Shown here one piece after another: positions 13,285-25,245 of a stretch of 64,000 nt of DNA; positions within the stretch are counted from its first letter, which is position 1; each line of letters begins with the position of its first letter. The DNA comes from Pipra filicauda (Eukaryota; Chordata; Aves; Passeriformes; Pipridae). The notes under the pieces are model-generated. The model ran no database searches and was not told the origin of the DNA. It was given only the letters and a program-made list of their open reading frames with translations. The stretch spans positions 417,166 to 481,165 of the forward strand of contig NW_024104617.1 of the NCBI RefSeq assembly GCF_003945595.2. The letters run 5' to 3'. A program made the translations under genes and the position numbers.

Positions 13285-14846
13285 GAGGACGACCTACATA
13301 GCATCAGTATTTCATAATGGTTCATCTTCTCACTTTCTTCTAAGAGACAGAATTTAAGAGAACTTTAAAATAAGCAATAAAAAAACATCCTCAGGAACAC
13401 ATTAGTAAAGGAAAATAATTCAATTGTATTTCTTCAGTTGGAATTCCTTTTTCAGGCATGAATTCTGCATAAAAGGCAAGTGATTTATACAACTGGTACA
13501 AAAATATAGCAATATATAAGTAAACTCTGCTGAATATTATATTCTAGTTAAGGTAACAGGTGTCATCTCTGCAGTCATAGGTAATAACTGTAAGGGCTTT
13601 CTGGCAGTAATATTTCTTCCAAACACTTTGGGGTTAAAAACAACCCAGCAGCTTCCTACTCATCAGATTTGCTCTCTGTATGCTTTTCAATTACTCTCTA
13701 TTTAAGCTAAAGACAAAAATACTGTCCCTTTCACTCTTCTCAGTCTTGCTGAGAGAAAAGTAGTTGCAACAGCATAGGAGGAGTTTTGCTGCACAACAAT
13801 TACTGGGTATTTTGTACTGGCAACAGCACATAATGAAAAAAAGCCACAGCTCAAGGCTTCAGCTGGCCAAGTGAACAGGGCTGGCTCCTAGTCAAGGCAT
13901 CTTTTCAAATCCAGCTATATAAATCTAAAAGTCACTGAAAGACAATAAAATTGATAATCAGCAAAGTAATTTTTTCCCATCACTTCACAGAGGATGACTA
14001 AATGCCCCTGTGACATATTTAGGGGTACAAAAATAGGTCTTGCTTACCTGGATTTGAAAAAGCCTGCACAAGTGGAAATACAGAAAGACTTTAAATGGAT
14101 GATAAAAATGCACAAAGGAAAAGTGATATAAAATAGTGTGACACAGTACTGGAAAAAATCAGTCATACCACTGCAGCAAGGACTACAATCTTGACTCGAG
14201 TTCAGCCTAATTTAGAGACTAATAGGCACACTATGGCAATTTTAATTTATAGCCAGAAATGCTGTTCTAGCGCTGAAGGATTTAAATACTCTCCAGCCAT
14301 TATGTACCTTCTCCAGGAGTAAAATACATTCCGTTCAGCATCACTGACAACAAATGTCCAAAATCATGCAGAAAGACTCAATAAATGGAGACTCCCAAAT
14401 TTCTCATATCAAGGACTGCTTTCAAGACTACAGCACTGTCAGAAAAGAAAGATTTGCAAGAAACACTTCCAATGCCATGAATTGCCTGTAGTGGGACAAC
14501 TACTCTCCGTTAGAGAACTCAGCAGGGACAATGTCCTCCCAAAAAAAAACAGTTGGCCAGAAGGTAAATCATCAGCTAATCAGCATTCAGAAAGGACAAG
14601 AGCATCTCTTCTGTAAATAAATGTAAGCAACTCACACTCTCCTTGTTAAAATAGAGTAAAAAAATCAACCATTTGACAGATGTACAAGTATGGAGAAGGA
14701 CTGCACAGTTTGCTCTTTGCACCCCTTTTCTCCTCTGTAATTCTGATGGAGATTAATTCTGTCCCGCTGCAACATTTTTATCATCTTAAATTCCTATAAA
14801 CACAGAATTTGACATTGCTTCACATGGGCTGTGCATTCGTGCACAG

Positions 14847-14888
14847 AAAATCCTGACCGAAATGCAGATGCATTCTGGAAGAAGACAG
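14847..14888 (+). other. Candidate plus-strand exon, 42 nt
   Basis: The segment follows a GTGCACAG acceptor with a weak pyrimidine tract and ends at a consensus donor, GACAG/GTAAGG. It reads KILTEMQMHSGRRQ in phase 0. It lies in a stretch (14,800-15,000) with more CpG than its surroundings, suggesting constraint. It is on the strand opposite to the CpG-island gene, so it would belong to an antisense transcript. A chance match is quite possible. Confidence 0.15.
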
Positions 14889-17800
14889 GTAAGGGGCAAT
14901 AAATTTCACAACCGTGCATTTAATTAGTCTGTTTTCCTGTGGCCTTCGACTGAATTTCAGATTTAAATTGATCTAAATCAGAACTCGTGAATACATTTCA
15001 GGGCAAGACATGCAAAAAATAAAACAAAAAAATCCACAAACATGTATAGAAGAATTCATATTGATTCTCCTCAATAACTATGAAAACAAAGCTCATCACT
15101 AGCAACTTCAGTAATTCCAGCCACACCATCCAACTGTGGGCTCATGCAGCCACAAGAAAATAAAGCAGCCCAGAACGATGCACCAGCAAGATCTTTGCCC
15201 AACAGATAAAACTGTGTGCCCTGAATGACAACAAACTGAGCAGGAGCTCACTTTCTGCTGAAGAACTGTGAAGCACCTCTGGAAAGCCCCATGACTTTAA
15301 ATCCAAAACTGCCATGGCATGCTGAGAACAGGATTGACTCAAGCGCTTGTGTGACATTGCTGTTTGCTCCTGGACAACTTAAGCATCACACAACTGTGAG
15401 CAAGAGATGCAATTCTCAGCTGCTCACGGTTCTGTATCTTAGCCAGCAGCAGTCTCTGATGTTCCTCCAACAGTCAGCCCAGGCTGCAAGCTATGCAGGT
15501 GTATGTCAGACATCTCTCCAGTGAAAATATGTCATTGAGATACATACCTGATCTACAGATCTGAACATCTTGCAACCCTCACTGTAGTGGCAGCCCCTGA
15601 GGCTCATATGGACTTCTCATGGGCTGAAACAAACCCCCCCAGTCATTGCTCCTACCTGTACCTTTCCAAGACACTGCAGACACCACACAAAGTAAGAGAT
15701 TCAGCGGCTACAACTCTGAAAGACATCCACTCTCCAGTAAAAAGCCAAGCCATGTACTTTCTCTCCTACCACCTGTTCCTACCATTTGTCCAGATGTGCT
15801 CAGATGCCAGAACAGGTCGTGAACTCAAGCATGAAAGCACTCACAAGGAAAGACCACAGAAACAGGCATCTGGGAGGAGGAACAACCATCTAATCATGAG
15901 ATTCCCCAGTTACTCAGAGATCTCTGCTTGTAAACCAAAAAAAATCAGATATCCTACCACAAGTTCCTCAGTGCAGTATTCTGCACTAAAATAAATCACT
16001 CACTTTTATTTCAGATAACTTTCATTGAAATAGGGAATATTTATAAAAGCTGACATTTAAAGGAGAAAATAATCACAGTATGCAAATATTAATGACAGGC
16101 TGCAGTGATACAGGACAAGAAGAATCTACCACAGAGGAAAAAAATAAACATTTAAGGTCACAGTACCAATTAAAGGATGTTTTGCCCAGAGGGTCACTGG
16201 AATGTGAGACAATTTGCCAAGGGAAACGGAGGGTGTGGCCTATGCACAAAGCTGGACTCAACATCTGTTTCAAGAGCCGGGACATATTTCAGCAAGAAGA
16301 GGACCAGGCTGCAAGTACCTAAGGCTTTCTTCCTGCACAGTTTGTTTACGGGTTTGGTTTGGTTTTCATACAGATGGCACTACATACTGTGCTCATTCAA
16401 GATCCCCACCTGAAAAGCAGAAATACATTTCCAAGTTTTTAAGCAAGCTTAATATCCATCTATCAAGCAATGATCTTCAGATTCTTTTCCACAGCTTGTG
16501 TTTAAACAAAGTGCTTTGCAAGCCTCAGGATATTTATTAATAGGACCAGACTGGAAAAAATACAGTAATCACACAAATGAGAATTTCAGCCTGCAAGGAT
16601 ACTGAATCCATATGCCAAGTCACGTATAGATGAGCATAACAGGACCTTTTACAAACTAACAGGCAAAAGGAAAAAACAGTCAACATTAAACACCACCTAA
16701 GTCAGGTCTCTAAATCAAATCTGGTGCTCCAAGCAACGAACTGACTTTATAAATGTGTAAAACTTTGCAAATATTATACCCTTATCAACACCAAAACAAA
16801 ATAATTGCAAGTTTCAGGAGATAAGACACTCAGGACAAAGTTTGGGGGCTAAACACCAGGTACCTATAGGCATACTTAGCTATTCAAGATGCTTGATTTC
16901 AAAAAAATTTATCATCTACAGTAAACAAAAACAGTTAAGACTGTTTTTCTAGTGTAATTACACAGCATAGAAGTAGTTATAAAATCATAGGACCATCTAT
17001 CTTCACGGCAGCATAGCAAAAGTGACCAATAATCAGATTCATATAAACTAATGTACAAAAGTATGAGATATTATTTAAAAGTAAACAATTCAATTGTATG
17101 ATGAAATATCAACAGCCTCCACTATAATTTACACAGCTTCATTCACCTGCTTCAAAAATGTAAAGCATCCAAGTATGAAATAACAGCAGACTATCCTGCA
17201 AGTAACTAAGATCAGCACTTACTCCTCCTGCATACCTGAGGGCACTGCAGCCTGGACAAACCCAAACTTAACTTAGGTTGCTCTTAACAACTGGACACTA
17301 AATATAGTGTATTTAAGTACTGTTGTAATACTCAATGTTCCATCAGAAATTCCTAATATTTTTTGATTTAGTAGATGACATATTCAGAAAATCCTTTTAA
17401 ATGTGCACTATCAATAACACTTAGATAGCAATCATTAGAAAGAAAAAATATTACTTACGTTTCTTTTTTAGTCAGTCATGCCTGATAAGATCCAGGTATC
17501 TCCCAAAGGAGCACTAAGATTTGATCCCCTTTAGGGAAACTTAATGTGAACCATATGGACTTGTCAGCCAAGGCTTGTTACAGAAAGGTTGTCAGAGTCT
17601 TTTTGTAAGCAACACAATGCATGCACACCTCCTTTATTCCCTAGACAAGAAAAAGCCATTTCACTGCACGGAGTGAAAAGTCTTTCTGTGTTCTCAAATG
17701 TCATAGAAAGGCAGGAATAATGTGGGATTTAAACTCTGAATACATCTTTTACAGGTCACTAAGAGTTCAGCTGTATTTCTGCTGCAGGTACAGGTATTCC

Positions 17801-19851
17801 ATAAGAACAAGAGCAGCAAACAGCCCTTGCACAGGAACACTCCTTGGTGAATGACAGAGGTACTTAGCAAACAAACCAGAGAAGTTCAAAGATCCCTATT
17901 TACATGATAACATGTAGTGTTTCCTAGGTGTAATTTTCATTTCAGATTTAAATTCTAAGTATACATGAAATCTTGAAGAGCTGTGGCCTGTATCTTTATA
18001 ACTGTACAGAAACAAATCTCCCAAGTAAGTAATCTCCTTCACACTACTATGCAGACACTCGTGCATAAAAGGCAACCCATTTGGAACTGAAGATAAATAA
18101 AAGTAGAACCAACTATCTAAATATATCTGTGACCTCAATCATCTTCCATTTACTTCACTCTTCAGGCTGAAAGAAGTGTGAAGATGCACTTGCAAACTCC
18201 AAAAAGCTTCTGGAAAACAGAATTGAAATACAAACTGTCAGCCTGCATGGGGAATATTGACCACATGGAGTCCAACATTTTTACTTTAGGGTAGTTCTGT
18301 ATTCACACCATCTTCACATCTGAACAACCTCTAAAGGTTAGCATGTACTTGCACTTCAGGAAGAGAAGTATTTCCGCAGAAAAAAATAAATAATAAAAGG
18401 ACCGGAGAAGAGCCTTGCTCAAAAATCACCAAAAAAGGACATGACAAAGACCAAAATCCTCATCTTGCACTTCATCTACGTGGCTAACCTTCATTCCAGG
18501 CACAGGTTGCTGACTTTAGTCATGCATGACCTTGCTTCTCAGGCAGACCTCCTCAGCATCGTGAGTCCAAAACCTCATCCACCCAGCAGCTTTATGAGGG
18601 ACTACTGCTGGATGATTAAATCTTTTCCTGGAGAAGCAGCATCAGCATAAACTGTCCCAGCAAAACATACTACCACATCTGAGCCTGATGACTATATGCC
18701 CCTCTGAAGAGAAACCTTGAAGGTCCACTTAAGAGAGTTTTATTAAACAGCATCTTTGTTAAGTACTATTACAAGAACTGTCATTGCTTTGCAGGGATAG
18801 ATTATGCTATGTAAAGACAGGCAGAGAAACTGAATAAAAGGGAAGCTTCACCTCCTGCTTTTTATACACAGGGTGGCCACTTTCTCCATGCTTTAGGCCA
18901 CCTCTTTTCCTGCACAGTATCTGGTAGCAGACTTATATAACCCCATCAGTTTGGCTCTGCAGCTAACTTAGCAAGCCCGGGAAACTCAACATGCATCTGC
19001 CCCCATCTTTCTCCTGTACATATGAGAGGAAGACCATTCATATCCACATGTCTGTGAACAGCTCCAGGAATACATCAAGAGTTCAAGAGCTGTAAAAAAA
19101 CAGAACCTGATCAGAATGGAAATCTACTTCCTGCAACTTTTTAAAAGCATGTGACACACACAAGAACTCTTCGGTTCCTGTCTTCCCCTGATTTCAGCTC
19201 TTCGGTGTTAACTCACAGACACTTTGCACAGCAGATAAAAAACAGCTGGACTGACTTCAGATTCCATCAATCCCAATCAAAGCTTGCCCTTGTTGTTCAC
19301 TATTGAGCGACAAAGAGTGCTCGTTTCCTATATTTATATATGCTCTTTAGAGATTAGCAATAAAAGTACTTTCAAATGTTGCAAAAGTGTAAGCATGAAT
19401 CATCACTGTCACTGGGAATTTCACCCAAAGGAAGAATGAAGCATTGGGTTCAACATTGATCAGAAATCATATTCCTCTTTCCAAAACAACCAACATGTAT
19501 GAGGTTAGCATAAGTGCTTGATGAATAAAATCCAAGAGTCAGATGCCAGAAATTTGACATTTAACCATTCCTCTACTGCTAATTGCCTCTTCTGTAAAGG
19601 CAAGCTCGCTTATTTGATCAAGTTTAAAGCTTTTATCACAATTTCCTAATTTGAAAACAACACCTACAGAACAATTTCTTTGAAAAAGTTAACTCTGCCT
19701 TTGATACTCAGAATAGGAGAAAATAAGCAGCTACCTTCTGCGAAGCAGAGATGATTAAGTTGGTTTTTTTGGTAGGCAAGAATTTATTCTCAAGCCCACT
19801 GCCTGCCCTCCACCTCACCGAACCCGAGTACAAATACGTATTATGACTGAC

Positions 19852-19893
19852 CTGAATATACATTGATCCAGTCTGCGCCCGAGCTGTTTCTTG
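19852..19893 (-). CDS. Candidate second exon of the CpG-island gene
   Basis: On the minus strand this 42-nt segment encodes QETARAQTGSMYIQ in phase 0, matching the phase-0 donor of the proposed first exon. The acceptor is strong: a CTGAC branch-point-like motif, a TTTCTCTCTCTTCCC tract, then GCCAG with no intervening AG. The donor is CAG/GTCAGT, acceptable but not optimal because C replaces A or G at +3. CpG dinucleotides are unusually frequent for the AT-rich surroundings, which is common in conserved exons. The frame also stays open past the donor, so the 3' edge is uncertain. The joined N-terminus would be 29 residues. Short exon-like matches arise by chance, so this is a proposal rather than a firm call. 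Confidence 0.4.
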
Positions 19894-21156
19894 CTGGCAA
19901 GCCCATTGGGAAGAGAGAGAAACCAGTCAGATGGTCTAGGTGAAGTGAGCATACTTATTAGTCCAGTAAAATAAATTACTTGTAGGATTTCCTACAATCA
20001 CAGTAACTAATGTGGTCTGCTTGGGCTATGTAATTCCGTTGTTAAAATCTGTGAGTGGCTGAAGGCTCAAGGTAACCTATCAGAAAATCAGAAAGGCAAG
20101 CAACTCTCTTTAAAACTGGATTCTTGCAAAACCCAGGCAAGCCATAGGAGAATGTTAGTGCTTGGGTCCTTCTCACAAGGAGATTTTCACAGTTCCAGCT
20201 TAGAGTTATACAGCATCACCACCAATATCGCTATTTCACCTTGAATTATTCTAGTATCTCACCGTCATGACTAAAAATTAGCATTACTACAACTAGAATA
20301 TTGGATGAAAATGTCTATTATCCTCTTTTCATTCCCTCTGTGCTCCAGAAAGCATTCTGAGGTTCACAGTGTCATAGTTTCCCTTGCAAACTGTTTCTTT
20401 TGTTTCCTCCATCCTTCCACACAGATTGACAGATTTAAGACAGTAAGAGGGAACAACAAGTCCGCCCACTGCCCCAGCAAGGGGTCAGCTGGGCACAGGC
20501 TGAGCCAATGCACAAGACAATGCCCCAAATACTGCTGGAGGCAGGGAAAAAACCCTTCTTTTCTCAAAATACTCCTCAATGTCTGAATTGGAGGTGACCT
20601 CATTATCAGTAATAGATTCAGAAGCTTAAACCAAGTCTAAGTTGTGCCCTCTAGAGACCCACACATTCCCTCCACTGCGGCTGCCAGAAATCCCAGTTTT
20701 TGGCTCCAAGAGAGTCACATCTCCTCAGATGAATCCCCCAAGGTACGCCACAGGTCATGGCAGCCACTTCTAAATCCCAGTTCCTCCCCATTTTCTCATA
20801 TTCCCTGGTTAAAGACAGCCAGAGTTTCCTCATCAGGGTAAAACGTCCTTTCCCTTCAGGGAAATCCTTTCTGGTAAATGTTTCAAGACAAAACAAGATT
20901 AAAGCTACTCCACTAAGATTAAAATGGCTATATCCAAAACAGACCATACTCCAGGCTTCCTGCTTTGAACCACTGAGGGGCCAGTTGATTGGGCAACAGC
21001 TGAGGCTATTTTGAGTCTTTTTGTCACATACATAACAAAAACCCTACATTTCAATTAACCAATGGATCTCTTAAAGTTAGTACAATATCACCTTCCGGTG
21101 TTTTAGCCAAAATACATGAAGCAGCTTTTAGTTCTCCCATAACAGCTGCTAAGAGT

Positions 21157-21175
21157 GGGGGGAGGGGAGGGGGGA
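21157..21175 (+). other. G-rich tract with G-quadruplex potential
   Basis: Runs GGGGGG-A-GGGG-A-GGGGGG on the plus strand supply enough guanines for a G-quadruplex with short loops. On the minus strand it is a C-rich intronic tract. No role is shown. Confidence 0.6.
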
Positions 21176-21985
21176 GAAGAATTTAGGAACCAACAGGAAG
21201 AAATCCCAAGTCAGGAAGGTGACCACTCTTTCAATAAATTTATTTGAAAACTGTTCCTGGAACATCTGGAGGTCTTAGAATCAAGTACAAAAGCCACAAT
21301 ATCAAAAAGAGCTTGTAAAACAGAGTGAATTCAGCTGGATGATTAGTGGACAAGTAAAACTAACCCATGTCTAAAAATTAAAGGGTACATTTTTGCCAGG
21401 CAGCATACAGCAAGAATGAGATGATATTTACCTTTCTGTAAGTTTTCATAAAAGTGTTATTTAAACATATGAGAAAGGGAGAGGTCTTTGAACTAGTGAA
21501 AAGATATGAGGAAAATATTTGCTCTCTGACCCAATGCAAGAGGGTGTTGTTTTTTTTACACCTACTCTCCTTTAATAAGATATTTGTATTCATTTTCAAC
21601 AGGCTGGTTTCTTTTAACTTACTTTTCACTGAAAACAATGTTTCAGCTCATTAAAATTACCTCTTTGCCTACTGGAGCTTTTTGGTGAGTCAACACCAAT
21701 GCCGAGTTCCATGTGGAACCGTGACATAATTATCAGTCATCCCACTCACACTTAACATATGCTGGATCAAACGCGCTATAGGAGAAGTGATCATCCCCAC
21801 TGACATAACCGTCTTAAGTTATTAAGTCTGTGTTTCTTTGAGCTATGCTTGGAAACACACTATGGAGCCTCACAATTGCAATGGCATCCCTGTTGATTTA
21901 TGGCTACATTATCGTGTTGCACTGGAAGTAGCACATTGCAGAGATAAGGAGCTGGTATAGAGGATCCAATGTCCAAACAATATGA

Positions 21986-22093
21986 ATTTTCCAAGTTTAC
22001 ATTGAAGCTGACTCCAGCTTGGTCCTGAGGCTCAAATACCCTCCAGGCACTGAGAAGTACCACGAGCACATCCCCCAGATCAGCGTGACCTGA
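21986..22093 (+). pseudogene. Possible decayed RWD-like coding fragment
   Basis: A 35-codon plus-strand reading ends at TGA (22,091-22,093) and contains YPPGTEKYHEHIPQISV. This resembles the core of RWD domains, where a YPxxxP motif follows a beta strand; here the first proline of the motif would be replaced by His. Immediately upstream there is an in-frame stop, and another frame (IEDPMSKQYEFSKFTLKL) also looks protein-like, as if a frameshift lay between. There is no good acceptor, so an intact exon is unlikely. A short processed-pseudogene remnant is the simplest reading. The similarity is by eye and the parent gene is not identified. Confidence 0.2.
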
Positions 22094-23256
22094 ACAGGTG
22101 CTGTTTCCCATGCTCCAGGGCTACCCCAAGAAATGAAGCATGGCACACAACTGGGGAAGATTGAGAGACTTCCTTCAAAAGCACACTGATAATCAGAACC
22201 AAGATGATAAAGCAGATACTTCCTTATGCACTTTTATGAAAATCATGAAACTTTAATTATCAGTCCTGAAAAGCAGAAGAGAAGCCCACCACATAAATCA
22301 TTATAATTTCTTCTGCCAATAAATTAATTGCTATTAAATGCTATAACACTGCATAATTTTGATTTCACAGTTATGAAAACAATCCAAGAACTTGATTTGT
22401 ATTTATACCATGCAATTAGTTAAAAAGAATGGAACTAAGTTACAGTTAAGCAGTAATTACTAAAACCTCAATACAAGAAAGCTCTACAGTCTGAGTTTAT
22501 CATCAGGTCAACAACCATTTGTTTTCAATTAGGTTTGTCATAGACTTCACGTTAAGCCAATGCTTGGATCCAGCATCCAGATCCCTATTCTCCAAACAAA
22601 CCAGTAACATCATCCGTAAATATAACTTACCCCCTAGTGTTGCTGTTTTATTACTGAAATATGTCTTAAAATAGTAAAAGAGTATTTTAAAGTATTATTC
22701 TTAACTGCACAATTTATCTTTTGCTGCAATATACAGCAAAGAGCAGTGACTTTGTAACAGGAGCAATGGTCCTCCAAGATGATTGGCCAACCTGCTTGCC
22801 CCCTTGCATGCCTGCTGTCCTGAACTTAATGCACTATCTGCTGCTGGCTCCGGGCATAAAAACTGACTGATATCCCATTGACAGAAACAATAATGTGTTT
22901 GTAACTAGTAGTTAATGGCAGATTGACAAGCACAATCACAGGAAGTAATAAACGTTTCATGGAGCTAGCATGTGACGTGACTAGCACTGGTCTCCTGCGC
23001 GTCTAAATACAAACGGGGCAATGACCCTATTAAAAGAAGTGGTTCCAATTCAGTGATGTATGATAACTAGATTCCCGGTGAAATCACTATCACTACTCAA
23101 ACACGATGCCAAATGTGTTTCCTTCTATTAATTAATTTAGTCGATACGCCACTACCTCTAAAAACTGTCGTATCATTACAGCAGCTGAATGCACTAACAA
23201 CTACAGTTGAGTGTGTACAAGAGTACGTAGAAAGAAAAACATTAGACTCCCCTACC

Positions 23257-23273
23257 AAAAAAAAAAAAAAAAA
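23257..23273. repeat. Poly-A tract
   Basis: Seventeen A residues about 500 bp downstream, in minus-strand gene orientation, of the CpG-island edge. On the minus strand this is a T-run inside the presumed first intron. Confidence 0.85.
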
Positions 23274-24275
23274 TCAGTCTCTTTCAAATTTTTCACACAA
23301 CGTTTAAAAAAACAAAAAAAGGCATAAAAAGAAGCTTAATTTAATGTCCAATAGTGAAAGAATTAAAGTGAAGCGAGTGGAAAAAAGCACATCGCAGCGT
23401 ATCTCATAAGTGATACACTTATCAACCCAACCCTGCAATTCCAGCAGCTGGTATAGAGGCTCCCAGGACCAGAGAAGAAAGCCTGCTCTAACTGACAATT
23501 CCCACACAACTTTAACAACAGCAATAAAATTATTCATCATTGACAGGGGTGCAAATGAGAGCGGCACCAGCCCTCGCATGCTATTACTCGTGCTGGCGTT
23601 TATTTATGACTTCAGGAGGGGAGGTAGCTGGTTGTTTTTACGGGGCTTTTTTTTTTTTTCTGCCCGAGCAAACGAGAAAATGCTCCTAATAAGGTTGGTG
23701 GAAGTGCAGCGGCTTCTTAACAGCACCAGCTCTCGTGAAGGAAATGAAATAAAGTATGCTGTTACTATCTCAAACGCGGTGCCGGATACAGGCACAGAGA
23801 GCGCTCCCGGTGTTGGGGCTCAGCCCCAGCCCCCGGGGGACATAAGGGGCCAGCCGGGGCCGGACAGGGGACTCCCGGGACCTCCCCAGTGCCCCGCTGC
23901 CCCCGGGGAGAGGCTGCACCGCCACCGCTCCCGCAGGCTGCGGTTCGACTGACCCGCGGCTGGCATCGCGCTGCCCTCTTTTTTATTAATTCAAAAGAAA
24001 AAAAAAGTATTTTTATGTCATCTCCAGCAAAGCGCGACACTCCCACATAGGAAAGCCTCCGGCTCGGCGCCCTGCCTACAAGCTGAGCGCATCGCGGCGG
24101 GCGCGGAACCCTCGCCGGGCAGGACTGCAGCCACGCTAACCCAGACCCCCGGCCCCGCGCCTGTACGCACAGACAGGCGGACGGACGGACAGACGGGCAG
24201 TCGAACGCTCCCCGCCAACCCCCGGCACACGTGGGCGCCCCGTCCCCGCGCAGCCCCCTCCTGCCCCGCACTCAC

Positions 24276-24320
24276 CGCGTAGCGCAGCGCCGGCCTCTCG
24301 CTGAACACCGAGTCCCCCAT
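24276..24320 (-). CDS. First coding exon (partial) of an unidentified minus-strand gene
   Basis: Read on the minus strand from the ATG at 24,320, the exon encodes MGDSVFSERPALRYA. It ends at 24,276 immediately before a consensus donor (exon ...ACGCG, intron GTGAGT at 24,275-24,270). The coding part is exactly 15 codons, so the intron is phase 0. The ATG is followed by G at +4 but has C at -3, a mediocre Kozak context. The same frame stays open upstream to about 24,842 because the island is GC-rich, so a longer N-terminus cannot be excluded; the Arg/Pro/Gly-rich upstream translation looks like untranslated leader. The peptide is too short to carry a domain, and I do not recognise the protein. 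The exon sits inside the CpG island, as first exons of broadly expressed vertebrate genes usually do. The remaining exons should lie at lower coordinates and possibly beyond the window. Confidence 0.65.
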
Positions 24321-24635
24321 GGGCGCGCACGGACGGCGGAGGCGCCGCTCCCTCCACACAGCGCGGCGGCGGCGCTGGGCACTGACCCGCCGTCCGACGG
24401 CGGCCGCGGCTGCGCTGCGCTCCCGCCTGACAGCCTCCGGCCCCCGGCGCCCCTCCTCGCTACTCCTGCCCGCACCCCGCCCCCGGCTGTCCCCTCCCCG
24501 CGGCGGGAGCCGGCAGCCCCTCGGCAGAGCGGGGCGGCAGCGGGAGGAGGCGGTTCCCGCGCCGCTGGAGGGGGGGCGGTTTCGGTTCTCCCGCCCAGGC
24601 GGTGCCTCCCGGCGGCGGGGCCGCTCTCCCGCCGC

Positions 24636-24668
24636 ACCTGCGGGTGACCTGCGGGGTGACCTGCGGGG
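24636..24668. repeat. Three-copy 12-bp tandem repeat in the CpG island
   Basis: Three near-identical copies of a GTGACCTGCGGG-type unit follow each other upstream of the first exon. They could change GC content or factor-binding spacing in the leader or promoter. No function is shown by the sequence. Confidence 0.7.
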
Positions 24669-25139
24669 CTCCCGGAGCGCCGAGGGGAGGAGAGGGTGGC
24701 TCCTTTCCCAGCTCTGGCCGTCCCGAGCGGTCCCCGAGATCCCGCCAGGAGAGGCGCCCCGCTGGAGGCGCTGTCCCGAGCCCCCGACCGCTCGGGAGCG
24801 GCGGCTCCAGCCGCCCCGTCCCGCAGCCCCGGGGCAAAACATCGGGCCAGCCCACGCCGGCCCCTGGCAGCACCTGTAGGCGACGACCTAAAGGTGAAGG
24901 AGAGAGGGACAAATAAAACATAACTTTTCGTGTTTTTGTAACGCGTGCTTTGGGTGTACTGGCTCACGATTCTTTAACGCTGTAGACTTTGAAGAGCGAA
25001 ATGCTATGTCACGGCCTATTTGTTATTTTATGAATATGTCTTTACACGAACGGTCGATCAAACAAATTCGTGGAAGGAAAATTGCATTCTGCTGTGTTAT
25101 AATTAGTAGTGATTTCTGTGTGACTTGGCTGGGGAGATT

Positions 25140-25245
25140 ATGGCATCTCCATCAATGGAAGTGTTTAAAAACCTCCATCAGTTAGGCATGGCCTCAGCAG
25201 AGCCTAGGACAGCCTACATGATTTCCTGAGCCCTCTTTCACCTTT
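25140..25245 (+). mobile_element. Probable degraded CR1 fragment
   Basis: The text 'tggcatctccatcaatggaa' followed by 'gtgtttaaaaacctccatca' and 'cagcagagcctaggacagcc' resembles the block of CR1 before its 3' UTR (the 'valid for the mean size effect' type block preceding the octamer tail). No tail octamers remain. It lies within 300 bp of the upstream edge of the CpG island. The match is short and diverged, so this call is tentative. Confidence 0.45.

Larger units (their letters stand above)
1556..19851. other. AT-rich, probably intronic DNA with no firm exon
   Basis: Apart from the candidates listed separately, this stretch holds A- and T-rich single-copy-like sequence with short chance open frames. 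Small CpG-bearing patches (about 12,570-12,650 and 14,780-15,000) stand out and may be conserved noncoding elements. If the minus-strand gene model is right, most of it is intron. Confidence 0.5.
19894..23759. other. Presumed first intron of the CpG-island gene
   Basis: AT-rich DNA between the candidate second exon and the CpG island. It contains the G-rich tract and the RWD-like remnant listed separately. The part from about 22,300 to 23,150 is AT-rich with scattered CpG and few simple repeats, so it may include conserved noncoding elements. No further exon was recognised. Confidence 0.45.
23760..24890 (-). promoter_or_regulatory. CpG island promoter of a minus-strand gene
   Basis: The sequence changes abruptly from AT-rich to strongly GC-rich with dense CpG, then returns to AT-rich by about 24,900. 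This is the only such block in the window. It includes GC-box-like motifs (CCCCGCCCCC at 24,475-24,484 and GGGGGGCGG near 24,571) upstream of the proposed start codon. No TATA box was seen at a suitable place, which fits the broad, TATA-less promoters typical of vertebrate CpG islands. The transcription start cannot be fixed; it should lie between about 24,330 and 24,890 on the minus strand. A divergent plus-strand transcript is possible but nothing here proves one. The edges are judged by eye. Confidence 0.9.

Noticed and set aside
14048..14063. 16-nt minus-strand microexon (strong acceptor ending TTGTGCAG, donor CAG/GTAAGC)
   Set aside because: The splice motifs are good but the segment is very short. 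A similar 16-nt pair at about 17,237-17,252 shows such matches arise by chance, and no junction evidence is available.
23410..23952. 180-codon plus-strand open frame at the island edge
   Set aside because: The frame includes a poly-Phe stretch from a T-run and a Pro/Gly-rich end produced by the island. There is no domain, and it overlaps the presumed intron of the opposite-strand gene.
24018..24842. 274-codon minus-strand open frame across the CpG island
   Set aside because: Long open frames are expected in GC-rich DNA because stop codons are AT-rich. The translation is low-complexity Arg/Gly/Pro, other frames on both strands are also open, and a consensus splice donor interrupts it at 24,275. 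Only the 15 codons before the donor are kept.
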